The notes under the pieces: generated by a model | Seen by the model: the letters and a program-made list of their open reading frames with translations, nothing else | What the model was told of the DNA's origin: nothing | Database searches by the model: none | Translations under genes and position numbers: made by a program | Shown: in pieces, positions 53,120 to 61,539 of the stretch | Layout of the letters: each line of letters starts with the position of its first letter | Numbering within the stretch: position 1 is the stretch's first letter | Assembly (NCBI RefSeq): GCF_004803695.1 | Contig: NZ_CP039393.1 | Location: 2,542,001 to 2,606,000, forward strand | Direction of reading: 5' to 3' | Source: Muribaculum gordoncarteri | GTDB lineage: Bacteria > Bacteroidota > Bacteroidia > Bacteroidales > Muribaculaceae | DNA length: 64,000 nucleotides

Positions 53120-53992
53120 ATGAGCAAGAAGTCGATACGCTTTTTTAATGACCGCGAAGTGAGGGCGGTTTGGGATGACGAGAACAACTGCTGGTGGTTT
53201 TCGGCTACCGACATTGTGCGCGCCATCAATGACGAGCCTGTCTATACAAAGGCCGGCAACTATTGGCGTTGGCTTAAGCGTAAGCTGAATCGGGAGGGCG
53301 TTCAACTCGTGAGTCCCACTCACGGGTTCAAATTTGAGGCTCCTGACGGCAAGCAGCGAAAGGCCGATGTGCTCAACAGCGAAGGCGTTATTCTTCTTGC
53401 CAAGCATTATCCCAACAACCGCGCGAGCGCATTTCTCGACTGGTTCACATACAGCGACAACACTATTGACGGGCAAAGCCGCAAAAAGGCATACACCCTG
53501 TTTGAAAGCGATCTGCTCAATTCTCTTGAACCGGGCAGCATGAGGTGTCTGCAACAGATTCACGCCTATCTGTTTGGCGGCCTCTATGATTTTGCCGGAC
53601 AGATAAGGGACAAAAATATATCGAAAGGAGGTTTTACTTTTGCCAACTGCCTTCATTTCCCTACTGTCATCCCGACTATTGAACGCATGCCCGAAACCAC
53701 AATTGATGAGATAGCCGACAAGTATGTCGAGATGAATGTTGTGCATCCATTCATGGAAGGCAACGGACGCAGCACGCGCATTTGGCTTGACCTGATGCTG
53801 AGGCATTCGTTGAAACGCTGCGTTGACTGGAGCCGGATAGATAAAAATGAATATCTCACTGCGATGCGCGAGAGCGTTGTCGACTCATCCCACATCAAAG
53901 TGCTGCTGAAAGGGGCATTGACCGACAAAATCAACGACCGCGAAATGTTTATGAAAGGCATCGACTACTCCTATTACTACGAAGAAGAGTAG
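53120..53992 (+). CDS. BRO-N / Fic-domain AMP-transferase-like protein
   Basis: A 290-residue protein. Residues ~1-110 form a BRO-N-like domain ('AVWDDENNCWWFSATDIVRAIND' and 'DGKQRKADVLNSEGVILLAKH'), known from phage antirepressors. Residues ~120-280 are a Fic domain with the motif 'HPFMEGNGR' (His209 to Arg217), complete for AMP transfer. The C-terminus reads S284-Y-Y-Y-E288-E289-E, the position of the class III inhibitory motif (S/T)xxxE(G/N), here with Glu instead of Gly/Asn. Most such proteins modify a target with AMP and are autoinhibited. The gene is enclosed by a ~130-bp direct repeat. No antitoxin partner is visible. Confidence 0.85.
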   Translation: MSKKSIRFFNDREVRAVWDDENNCWWFSATDIVRAINDEPVYTKAGNYWRWLKRKLNREGVQLVSPTHGFKFEAPDGKQRKADVLNSEGVILLAKHYPNNRASAFLDWFTYSDNTIDGQSRKKAYTLFESDLLNSLEPGSMRCLQQIHAYLFGGLYDFAGQIRDKNISKGGFTFANCLHFPTVIPTIERMPETTIDEIADKYVEMNVVHPFMEGNGRSTRIWLDLMLRHSLKRCVDWSRIDKNEYLTAMRESVVDSSHIKVLLKGALTDKINDREMFMKGIDYSYYYEEE

Positions 53993-54027
53993 TCCTCTAC
54001 CGGTTGCTTCCGGGGGGATAAAACAAA

Positions 54028-54053
54028 ATCGGATTGCCTCACGGCAACCCGAT
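54028..54053 (-). terminator. Terminator of the transglutaminase-like gene
   Basis: On the minus strand an 11-bp stem (one G-U pair) around GTGA is followed by TTTGTTTTAT, about 135 bp after the stop codon. The same hairpin is present at 52749-52774, where it serves no visible minus-strand gene. Confidence 0.7.
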
Positions 54054-54088
54054 ATGCTTTTAAACCAATCATTATCACATTTCTTGCA

Positions 54089-54139
54089 ATGGAAAAAGTA
54101 ATTTTGCTATGTACTCTTATAATGCTTAACCGGCATTAA
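54089..54139 (+). CDS. Possible 16-residue hydrophobic peptide (in repeat copy 2)
   Basis: Encodes MEKVILLCTLIMLNRH; see the first copy at 52809. Only weak support as a gene. Confidence 0.3.
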   Translation: MEKVILLCTLIMLNRH

Positions 54140-54186
54140 AAGTTCACTGAATGATTGATTATTTTTGAAAAATTTTTCACGCGCCG

Positions 54187-56814
54187 TCAATTCCGTCCGA
54201 TACGATGCAGTATATCAACAAGTTGCTCACCGAGGCCTATTGTATAGCCTTGCGACAAAAATACTATGCGATTGAACGTGTCGGCGATTATGAATATGGG
54301 ACGGTCGCCCGTAGGCAACTCCATACCCTCGATTATCTCGCGTGATATGTTGCCGTCGATGTCGTTTCCGAATGTCACGGTCGACGGCAGATTCTTGAAA
54401 CGGTCGAGCTTCATGCGTGATGCATCGTCACTGTCATTGAACAGCAGCACAATCGAGCCTCCCCATTTCTCCAGTTCGTCACGCATGAGCGATATGTCGT
54501 TGAGTGCATGCACTGTCGGCTCGTGATTGGGCGACAAAAGTCCGAGTACATAGTATCCGCGTCCGGTAGTCGACAGAATCGACTTGTCGTCGCCGCTTGC
54601 CGAGTCGTGATATATGTTTTCGGAATTGAAACCGCCTATCACCTGCACACCCGAGGCATCCTGTCGCATGACAAGCTTCGGAGTCGCCGTTTTACCCTCC
54701 TCAACATTGAAGAAGCAGGTGTAGGCGAGCACGCTTCCGTCGGCCATGCGCTGACCGCTTGTCAACATGTACTGTCCGGCATCGATTTTCGACGGCTTGG
54801 CAAACGTGCTGCTCCATGTAGCATCCTCGGGATAGTTAAGCAGCACCGGCACGCCGTTGACGATGCGCGACAACGTGAAGTGGGAATAATATTGTGGATC
54901 GGTTATGCGTCCCTGTGGAGTAAAGTCGATCTTGAGTGTCCCCTGCGGAACGACTGCCATGTCAAGGGGCTCGGTAAAGTCAGCGTCAATCCACCGTCCG
55001 TCGGGTGCAGCATACTGAGTCTTTTCGGTCACGGGGTCGATTCGCGCCGGCAACCCCATGCTGCGAGACGCGGCCACGAAGAATATGTTGCGCGAACGTG
55101 CATCGGTGATGCGTGAGGTCCACACCGATGCGGGAGCCATAGCAAGATTCTGGGGATTCCAGTCACGGTCTATCGCGATGCTGTCGGCACACCATGCCAC
55201 CCACTCCTGCGGATTGGCACGATAACGCTCACGCTTGTCGGCCGGAATCACGTTGCGGAAAAACGCCTTATAGGGAGTAAGCATCTCATTGGCCACGCGC
55301 GGATTCATCACATACTCGTCATATAGCTTACTGTCGACAACCGGAGTCGCAAGGTGGTCACGCAGCACATCAAGCGTTATGTCACGGCGGTCCTTGTCGG
55401 AAACCACCTGCAGAAGCCGCAACGCGCGTTCACGGTCGGCAGCGGGAATCTCCGAGAGAAATTGCGTGACAACATCATGGTTGCCCCTCGAATCAACGAG
55501 CACTTTGGCCACAGCCTCCGTGTCAAGACCCACCGAGCGGGCAAACTCGGCTCCCCGTTCAGGAGTAAAGAAAGTAGCCATATAGGCTCCGCGCAGCGAA
55601 TCTTCATACACTTTGCGCATGTCGTTCTCACGAGCCTGTTCAGGCGTCACTTCAGGCAACGCCACAGCCTGCACCGGCGGCACTATGTCAAGTTCGATCG
55701 CTTCATCCACGGGCGTGCGGTGGTCGAGCGTCACGACTACCTCACGGTCCTTGCCCACAGTGCATTTCTTGAATCCGAAACTCTCTCCGTCGGTCGCCCA
55801 CACGAGCAGGTCGCCACGCCCGGTTGTCAGGGTTGACTTGCCTTTTTCATCGGCACGGCGTGAAGCTATGGAGTAAAACTCGGCATAGTTATACAGCTTA
55901 TAAGCAACGCGTGCCCCTGGTGACTGATTGCCGTCACTATCGACAACGGTCACCATCACCGAATCGACCGGAGCATAGTTGGCCGTGACATTTATCTCAG
56001 TGTAGCATGGCGATTGAGCCAACTGCTGTTCAGGGCCGTCATATCGTCCGAATGTCTTTGTATTCATCAACATTCCGCGCGATGCCGGAGCATTGAACCA
56101 TCCGAGATTCAACACCGCTTCAGGTTCACAAGCTCCGAGGAAATACCATCGTCCGTCAACCCAAGCCTCGACCCAGGCATGATTATCGTCGGTATGAGCC
56201 CAACGCGGGGTGTAGACCTGTCGCGCCGGAATGCCTACCGCCCTCAACGCGGCGACAGTGAATGTCGACTCCTCACCGCATCGACCGTAGGCCGACTTAA
56301 TGCTTGCAAGCGGCGAACTTGTCCTGCTGTCCGACGGCTGATAGGTCACTTTCTCATGACACCAGTGATTCACTTCGAGCACTGCGTCACGCATCGACAG
56401 TCCCTTCACCCTGTCGCGCAATTCGTTGTAGAACACCATTCGGCTGCTGTCGAGATTCTCGTTGTTTACCCGCACGGGCAACACAAAGTGACGCCATTCG
56501 CGATCGGGAACCGAAGCTCCCCAAGGCATCTCCTTGCGGGCACGAAGCGAGCAATCAACATTCTCAAGATAGAAGTCGCCCGTGTAGTCGGTCAGGTCGG
56601 GCAACGGCATGTAAGCGTAGAGAAACTCAAGAGCCTCACGCCTGTCGTCATCGAGCTGACGGTCAAATATCGTGTAATAACCGGGCAGATTCAAAGCCTC
56701 CTTTCGCGCCTCAAAATCGCGCTTTACGGTCGACGGCTGAGTCGCTACTGCATTACACGCAGTCAACACGGCCCATAGTAACAGAATTATGTAATGTCGG
56801 TTGTTTGATGACAT
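54187..56814 (-). CDS. Transglutaminase-like lipoprotein with C-terminal redoxin-like domain
   Basis: An 875-residue lipoprotein (lipobox 'AVLTAC', Cys20). The transglutaminase-like core has Cys179 ('YGRCGEESTFTVAALRAVGIPAR') and His212 ('DDNHAWVEAWVDGRWYFLGACEP'), in the usual Cys-His-Asp order. Beta-sandwich regions follow (~290-400 and 700-760). The last ~130 residues ('GYYVLGLLSPNHEPTVHALNDISLMRDEL' to the end) look like a thioredoxin/redoxin fold without CxxC. Enzymes with this core cleave or rearrange peptide or amide bonds; the substrate is unknown. It lies 29 nt after cutC and is the end of a three-gene minus-strand operon. Confidence 0.82.
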   Translation of the reverse strand: MSSNNRHYIILLLWAVLTACNAVATQPSTVKRDFEARKEALNLPGYYTIFDRQLDDDRREALEFLYAYMPLPDLTDYTGDFYLENVDCSLRARKEMPWGASVPDREWRHFVLPVRVNNENLDSSRMVFYNELRDRVKGLSMRDAVLEVNHWCHEKVTYQPSDSRTSSPLASIKSAYGRCGEESTFTVAALRAVGIPARQVYTPRWAHTDDNHAWVEAWVDGRWYFLGACEPEAVLNLGWFNAPASRGMLMNTKTFGRYDGPEQQLAQSPCYTEINVTANYAPVDSVMVTVVDSDGNQSPGARVAYKLYNYAEFYSIASRRADEKGKSTLTTGRGDLLVWATDGESFGFKKCTVGKDREVVVTLDHRTPVDEAIELDIVPPVQAVALPEVTPEQARENDMRKVYEDSLRGAYMATFFTPERGAEFARSVGLDTEAVAKVLVDSRGNHDVVTQFLSEIPAADRERALRLLQVVSDKDRRDITLDVLRDHLATPVVDSKLYDEYVMNPRVANEMLTPYKAFFRNVIPADKRERYRANPQEWVAWCADSIAIDRDWNPQNLAMAPASVWTSRITDARSRNIFFVAASRSMGLPARIDPVTEKTQYAAPDGRWIDADFTEPLDMAVVPQGTLKIDFTPQGRITDPQYYSHFTLSRIVNGVPVLLNYPEDATWSSTFAKPSKIDAGQYMLTSGQRMADGSVLAYTCFFNVEEGKTATPKLVMRQDASGVQVIGGFNSENIYHDSASGDDKSILSTTGRGYYVLGLLSPNHEPTVHALNDISLMRDELEKWGGSIVLLFNDSDDASRMKLDRFKNLPSTVTFGNDIDGNISREIIEGMELPTGDRPIFIIADTFNRIVFLSQGYTIGLGEQLVDILHRIGRN

Positions 56815-56843
56815 AACTATTTATATGTTTTTGATTTTATTCG

Positions 56844-57584
56844 TTACACAACATTATCGTTCATCGCCTTGACTATACCCCTCACAACTTCGGCCGAGGT
56901 TTCAAGACGACAATATTCATCGCTGCCCGGAGTGCCCATGGCTACTCCGTCGCGGCGGTAGGTCATGACACTGGCAAGGCTCGAACGTGCCGATGCATGC
57001 AGTTCACGGCAACCCGTAAGGCGCATGATTTCGGCCGCATTCCCGAGATTGACTCCACCGCCGGGCAACAGCGAGAGCCGGCCTGCCGCACGTATGCGCA
57101 AATCGGCAATAAGTCCTGAGCCCGCCAATGCCGACGACGCGCACCCCGAAGTCAACAGCCGGTCGCACCCGAGTGCCATTATGTCGTCCAACGCCTTGAA
57201 AGGGTCGCGACACAGGTCAAATGCACGATGAAACGTAACCGACATCCCGGTTGCGGCCTCAACAAGCCTGCGACACACATCCATGTCTATGCCGCCGGTC
57301 GGTAGCAACGCACCTGTCACAACTCCGTCGGCACCGCACTCGGCGGCCGCCTTTATGTCGTCGATCATGCACTCCACCTCGGCCCGGTTATAGACAAAGT
57401 CGCCGCCTCTCGGTCTTATGAGCACATGCATCCTCAATCCCGGCACCTGACGCACCTGTCGCATCAATCCCCACGACGGAGTTACGCCGCCTTCGCCGAG
57501 CGCCGAGCACAACTCCACGCGTCCGGCTCCGCCCTCGGCGGCCGCACACGCTCCCTCGGGAGTGGTCACACACACCTCAAGCAT
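56844..57584 (-). CDS. cutC: CutC-family protein
   Basis: A 246-residue TIM-barrel protein with the CutC signature: 'LEVCVTTPEGACAAAEGGAGRVELCSALGEGGVTPSWGLM' at the N-terminus, 'HVLIRPRGGDFVY', 'GADGVVTGALLPTGGIDMD', 'VTFHRAFDLCRDPFKALDDIMALGCDRLLTSG' and 'LLPGGGVNLGNAAEIM'. Named for copper homeostasis in E. coli, but its enzymatic role is unproven. In gut Bacteroidetes it often sits with glycan genes. It overlaps the GH29 gene by one base (TAATG), so translation is coupled. Confidence 0.92.
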   Translation of the reverse strand: MLEVCVTTPEGACAAAEGGAGRVELCSALGEGGVTPSWGLMRQVRQVPGLRMHVLIRPRGGDFVYNRAEVECMIDDIKAAAECGADGVVTGALLPTGGIDMDVCRRLVEAATGMSVTFHRAFDLCRDPFKALDDIMALGCDRLLTSGCASSALAGSGLIADLRIRAAGRLSLLPGGGVNLGNAAEIMRLTGCRELHASARSSLASVMTYRRDGVAMGTPGSDEYCRLETSAEVVRGIVKAMNDNVV

Positions 57585-58891
57585 TACCGTCCCGATGTTT
57601 GCAGTTCAACTATATGGTCGATGCCGTCGGGCACCTCATCGAGCACAAGCTTGACGCCGCCCGGTGTCTTCACGGTTTTCACGGGCTTCTTGCCGTCGTA
57701 GGTAAACGCCTTTTTCACCTTGCAGGTCAATGGAAGCTCTATCTCATTGCTCTTGGCGTTGAGGATATGCACAAAGAGGCGGTCGCCCTTGCGGGTGGTG
57801 GTGCCCCACTCCTGTGCCGGGAAGTCACCCGCCTTTGTGCCGTAGAATGTTTCTCCGTAACGGTTCATCCACTCGCCGATACCTTTCAGTCGGTCGAGAG
57901 CGGCCGCCGGAAGCTCGCCATTGGGCTGCGGGCCTATGTTGAGGAGCAGGTTGGCACCCATTCCTGCTGCCTTTACAAGATAGTGCACAAGCTCCTTAAC
58001 CGATTTATAGTCCTGATCCTTTATTTTATATCCCCACATTCCGTTCATGGTCTGACACGTTTCAAGTGGCAGCCTCGACACCTCCTGACCCGACAGTCCT
58101 GCGGTGTTCTCGCCCGGAAGGTCACGCTCAAATATCTGAATGTCCTCGCCGGGATAGGGCGACTGATGGTGATTGTTACCGATAAGACACGACGGTTGCA
58201 GGCGATGTATCATCGCATACTGTTCGTCGAGCTGCCAGTCAAACGGCACCGTATCCTCGTCATGGTCCCACCATCCGTCAAACCATATTGCGCCAATCTC
58301 GCCGTAATTGGTGAGCAGTTCGGTAAGCTGGGCGTTCATGAAATCGTAATATCCCGGCCAATTGACCTTTGTAGAGTCACGTCCTGTGTCGTGACCTGTG
58401 CGTCCTTGAGGATAATCCTCACGCGTCCAGTCGATGTGGGAGTAGTAGAAGTGAAGCCTTACGCCCTGACGGTGACACTCGTCGGCAAGCTCCTTCAGCA
58501 CATCGCGACCAAACGGCGTGGCATCGACAATGTTATAAGGCGACTGCTTTGTGCCCCACATCGAAAATCCGTCGTGATGACGCGATGTTATACATATATA
58601 TTTGGCACCGGCAGCCTTTATGGCACTCACCCAGGCGGCTGCATCAAAATCGGCCGGATAGAAAGCTCGTGCCGACTTGGCATACTCCTCGGCATTCACT
58701 CCGTAGTTGAGATACCACTCTCCCTGTGCAAACATGCTGTAAAGTCCCCAGTGTAGAAATATTCCGAACCGGGCGTCCTCAAATTGAGCCTGTGCTTTCT
58801 TTATCTCAGGCGACGGTACATAATCGGCCGCAAAGCCTGAAACGACGGCCGACAGACACATTGCCGCCAAAATTTTTCTCAAGTGTTTCAT
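57584..58891 (-). CDS. Alpha-L-fucosidase (GH29), secreted
   Basis: A 435-residue protein with a signal peptide ('ILAAMCLSAVVSGFA'). The GH29 barrel is clear: 'FGIFLHWGLYSM', 'YICITSRHHDGFSMW', and the nucleophile region 'IGAIWFDGWWDHDEDT' with Asp205. A short C-terminal beta-domain ends the protein. It releases L-fucose from host or plant glycans in the periplasm. Length (435) is that of a compact GH29. First gene of the operon with cutC and the transglutaminase-like lipoprotein; 37 nt after the SIMPL gene. Confidence 0.93.
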   Translation of the reverse strand: MKHLRKILAAMCLSAVVSGFAADYVPSPEIKKAQAQFEDARFGIFLHWGLYSMFAQGEWYLNYGVNAEEYAKSARAFYPADFDAAAWVSAIKAAGAKYICITSRHHDGFSMWGTKQSPYNIVDATPFGRDVLKELADECHRQGVRLHFYYSHIDWTREDYPQGRTGHDTGRDSTKVNWPGYYDFMNAQLTELLTNYGEIGAIWFDGWWDHDEDTVPFDWQLDEQYAMIHRLQPSCLIGNNHHQSPYPGEDIQIFERDLPGENTAGLSGQEVSRLPLETCQTMNGMWGYKIKDQDYKSVKELVHYLVKAAGMGANLLLNIGPQPNGELPAAALDRLKGIGEWMNRYGETFYGTKAGDFPAQEWGTTTRKGDRLFVHILNAKSNEIELPLTCKVKKAFTYDGKKPVKTVKTPGGVKLVLDEVPDGIDHIVELQTSGR

Positions 58892-58928
58892 TGATTATGA
58901 ATGTTGATTCATGGGTTTTATGGATTTT

Positions 58929-59618
58929 TCAAGATTTTTTGTCAGAGAACTGATACTTAACCGTAACGCTGTAACGACGCACGATGCGGCGCATGCCATC
59001 CATGCCCGAACCGCCTCCGTAGGCAACATTGCTGAACATGGCACCGTCATTATAGCCCGGACTGTTCTCTACTATTTCCACAGGCTTGACAATTACCAGT
59101 CCCTCGTTGGCCGCGATAAACTCGGCCTTTTCACGAGCGGCGTCAAGAGCCGATTTCAATCCCTGACGGTTATATCGCCCCATGTCGGAGTTATCGATTT
59201 TCGAGATATTGAAACTCGTTATTCCCTTGCGATCGACCCTTCGCGCAATATTGTCAAGCTGGTCCATGTCGGTAACGACCGCCGACAGCCTCTTGGCCAT
59301 AAGAAACTCACCCGTTGAGTTGCGGTCGCGATAATTTCCCATATCGGAAACATTTATCATCGAATCGGGCACACCCGCTCCTAAAAGAACCTTCATGACA
59401 CCACGCTCCACAGCTTTGATTCCCACAAGAGTGCTGTCGCCGAGATTATACTCGTCGGGGATGAAGTACTCCTCCATGCCTATTTCAACGGTAATTCTGT
59501 CGGGCACGATGTTGATTGTCGCCGAGCCGGTAACCTCAATTATCGACTGTGCGCTTGCCGAAAGACACGACACAACCATCAACGCCGACACGATTGCCGA
59601 TACAAAACTCTTTGTCAT
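58929..59618 (-). CDS. SIMPL-domain (DUF541) periplasmic protein
   Basis: A 229-residue protein with a signal peptide ('FVSAIVSALMVVSCLSASAQ') and a single SIMPL domain: 'IIEVTGSATINIVPDRITVEIGMEEY', the repeated 'KAVERGVMKVLLGAGV', 'NISKIDNSDMGRYNRQGLKSALDAAREKAEFIAANEG', and a C-terminal strand 'RRYSVTVKYQF'. Family members sit in the periplasm or outer membrane, and a brucella member affects interleukin signalling, but a general role is unknown. It has its own -7 box at 59655-59662 and may be co-transcribed with the GH29 gene 37 nt downstream. Confidence 0.9.
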   Translation of the reverse strand: MTKSFVSAIVSALMVVSCLSASAQSIIEVTGSATINIVPDRITVEIGMEEYFIPDEYNLGDSTLVGIKAVERGVMKVLLGAGVPDSMINVSDMGNYRDRNSTGEFLMAKRLSAVVTDMDQLDNIARRVDRKGITSFNISKIDNSDMGRYNRQGLKSALDAAREKAEFIAANEGLVIVKPVEIVENSPGYNDGAMFSNVAYGGGSGMDGMRRIVRRYSVTVKYQFSDKKS

Positions 59619-59654
59619 AATATCATCTCGATTGATTGGTTATAGCATAATTCT

Positions 59655-59662
59655 CAAATTTA
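59655..59662 (-). promoter_or_regulatory. -7 box of the SIMPL gene unit
   Basis: On the minus strand TAAATTTG matches TAnnTTTG, 36 nt upstream of the ATG. No gene is seen between 59619 and 59731. Confidence 0.55.
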
Positions 59663-59731
59663 CACAATTTTTTCATTATGCATCCCAACTAAGCGATTTT
59701 TTATCACGACAAAGCACTTGCCGACCTCGAT

Positions 59732-61372
59732 TTACTTCTTTATGCGCAACACGGGAGCGACGCTGCGCTTGGCATCGGCAGGGAGATTTACGGCAAGACC
59801 GTCGGTGGTACGGGTGAATTTCACCTTTCCATATCCCAGCAGCTCCACGCTCTTTATTCGCCCTTTATGATACTCCGACCCGTCGGCAAGAGCCTTGATG
59901 TGCACTATGTTGTCGTCGGGCCACGCAAGTGCTATAGCATAAAGATGCTTGGGAGTCTGGGTGAAGCGTATCTCCTTGGATGTGGCCACCGTATAGGAAC
60001 CCTCGTTGAAACCCTGAGCGTTTATGGCAATGTCCGACTCGGCAATAGGGCCTTCGCCGAATATGTGCCACGGCCGGGTCGAGTAGATGCACTCGCTGTT
60101 CACGGCCATCCAATCACCTATGCCGTTTATGATCTCCTCCTCCTTCTCGTCAAATGTGCCGTCGGCACGAAGAGGGATGCTCAATAACAGATTACCGTTC
60201 TTGCTTACGACATCGACAAGGAGTTTCACCACCGAGGCAGCCGACTTATACCAGTTGTTCTTATAAATATCGGTGTTATAGTGCCATCCGCCTATGCATG
60301 AGCATGTCTGCCACGGCTTTTCGGGGATGTTGTTGGGAGCGCCACGCTCAACATCCCACACGAGAGCCTCCTTCTGCGTGTCGTTCAGTATCTTGCCAAA
60401 CATTACAGCCGAAAAATCTTTGGGATGTGTGGCCGAGTTGTGATTATAGAAATGGGCGGCTATTTTAAGGCCGGCATCGCTTATGGGATAGAACGGCACT
60501 CCCGTGACATCGAAATAGAGCAAGTCGGGGTTGTAACGGTTGATTACATCGAGCGTGCGGTTGTAGAAATTGGTGCAATATTCCACAGTAGGCACGGCGA
60601 CACCGTTGCCCCACGCCCACTGACGGTGAATCATGCCGTCGCTCCATGAGCCATAGCTGTCGGGGTGGTTCTGGGCGTAGAGATTCTGCGGGTCGAGGCC
60701 CTCCCACCATTTGCCTTTGCCATCCTCCTTAGTCATGCGTCCGTCGTAGGGCACACCGGCCTTGTCGCCGTTACGGTCATAGCGTCGCGAAGGTTCATAC
60801 CATGACCAGGCATGGTCGGCATGCAGGCTTACGCCAAATTTCAATCCATGCTTGCGGCAAGCCTCGGCCCACTCGGCGAGCAGGTCACGCTTCGGCCCGA
60901 TTGCCTTGGAGTTCCACTCCTGATATTGGCTGTCCCAGAGGTCGAAGTTGTCATGATGGTTGCCGAGTGCAAAGAAATACTTGGCACCTATCTTCTTATA
61001 CAGCCCTACAAGATAGTCGGGATCCCACTTCTCGGCTTTGAAAAGTGGAAGGATGTCCTTGAAGCCTACTTCCGACGGGTGTCCGTAGTTGGCCACATGA
61101 TGCTTATATTCATTGGAACCCTCTATATACATTGACCGGGCCATCCAGTCGCCCGAACCCTCAACACACTGAGGCCCCCAATGGGCCCATATTCCGAACT
61201 TTGCGTCACGGAACCATTCAGGCACTTCATATTGCGACAATGATTCCCACGTAGCGTCATATTTTCCCTTCATCATCGGTTCCTGAGCCTCCGACACCGG
61301 AACTTCATAATTCTGACTTAAAACCGCTGCCGGAATGAGCAGCGCTGCAAGAAGACATTTGCGATAATTCAT
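59732..61372 (-). CDS. Alpha-L-fucosidase (GH29), second copy, divergent
   Basis: A 546-residue protein with a signal peptide ('CLLAALLIPAAVLSQ'). The barrel motifs are 'FGIWAHWGPQCVEGSGDWMARSMY', 'YFFALGNHHDNFDLWDSQYQ' and the nucleophile region 'PDLLYFDVTGVPFYP' with Asp288. A C-terminal beta-domain starts near residue 420. It differs strongly from the 435-residue GH29 in sequence and length, so the two probably act on different fucose linkages. It is transcribed away from the AraC regulator. Confidence 0.92.
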   Translation of the reverse strand: MNYRKCLLAALLIPAAVLSQNYEVPVSEAQEPMMKGKYDATWESLSQYEVPEWFRDAKFGIWAHWGPQCVEGSGDWMARSMYIEGSNEYKHHVANYGHPSEVGFKDILPLFKAEKWDPDYLVGLYKKIGAKYFFALGNHHDNFDLWDSQYQEWNSKAIGPKRDLLAEWAEACRKHGLKFGVSLHADHAWSWYEPSRRYDRNGDKAGVPYDGRMTKEDGKGKWWEGLDPQNLYAQNHPDSYGSWSDGMIHRQWAWGNGVAVPTVEYCTNFYNRTLDVINRYNPDLLYFDVTGVPFYPISDAGLKIAAHFYNHNSATHPKDFSAVMFGKILNDTQKEALVWDVERGAPNNIPEKPWQTCSCIGGWHYNTDIYKNNWYKSAASVVKLLVDVVSKNGNLLLSIPLRADGTFDEKEEEIINGIGDWMAVNSECIYSTRPWHIFGEGPIAESDIAINAQGFNEGSYTVATSKEIRFTQTPKHLYAIALAWPDDNIVHIKALADGSEYHKGRIKSVELLGYGKVKFTRTTDGLAVNLPADAKRSVAPVLRIKK

Positions 61373-61402
61373 GTTGGTACGGTATTGATTTTCGATTCAC
61401 GG

Positions 61403-61410
61403 CAAAATTA
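61403..61410 (-). promoter_or_regulatory. -7 box of the second GH29 gene
   Basis: On the minus strand TAATTTTG matches TAnnTTTG, 30 nt upstream of the ATG. Confidence 0.55.
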
Positions 61411-61539
61411 TACACTATTGCATTTAATTGGAGTTAAAATATCGCGATAATAGTAGGACAAAATCGATATATGTCACACTTTAACCTTTGCCGATAGAAA
61501 AATATTCATTTAATTTGCGTCAAGATACAGTATTATGCT

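Larger units (their letters stand above)
54015..54146 (+). repeat. Direct repeat flanking the Fic gene, copy 2
   Basis: Second copy of the repeat at 52736, offset 1,279-1,280 bp. It is next to the transglutaminase-like gene and carries its terminator, so this is probably the original location. Confidence 0.85.
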
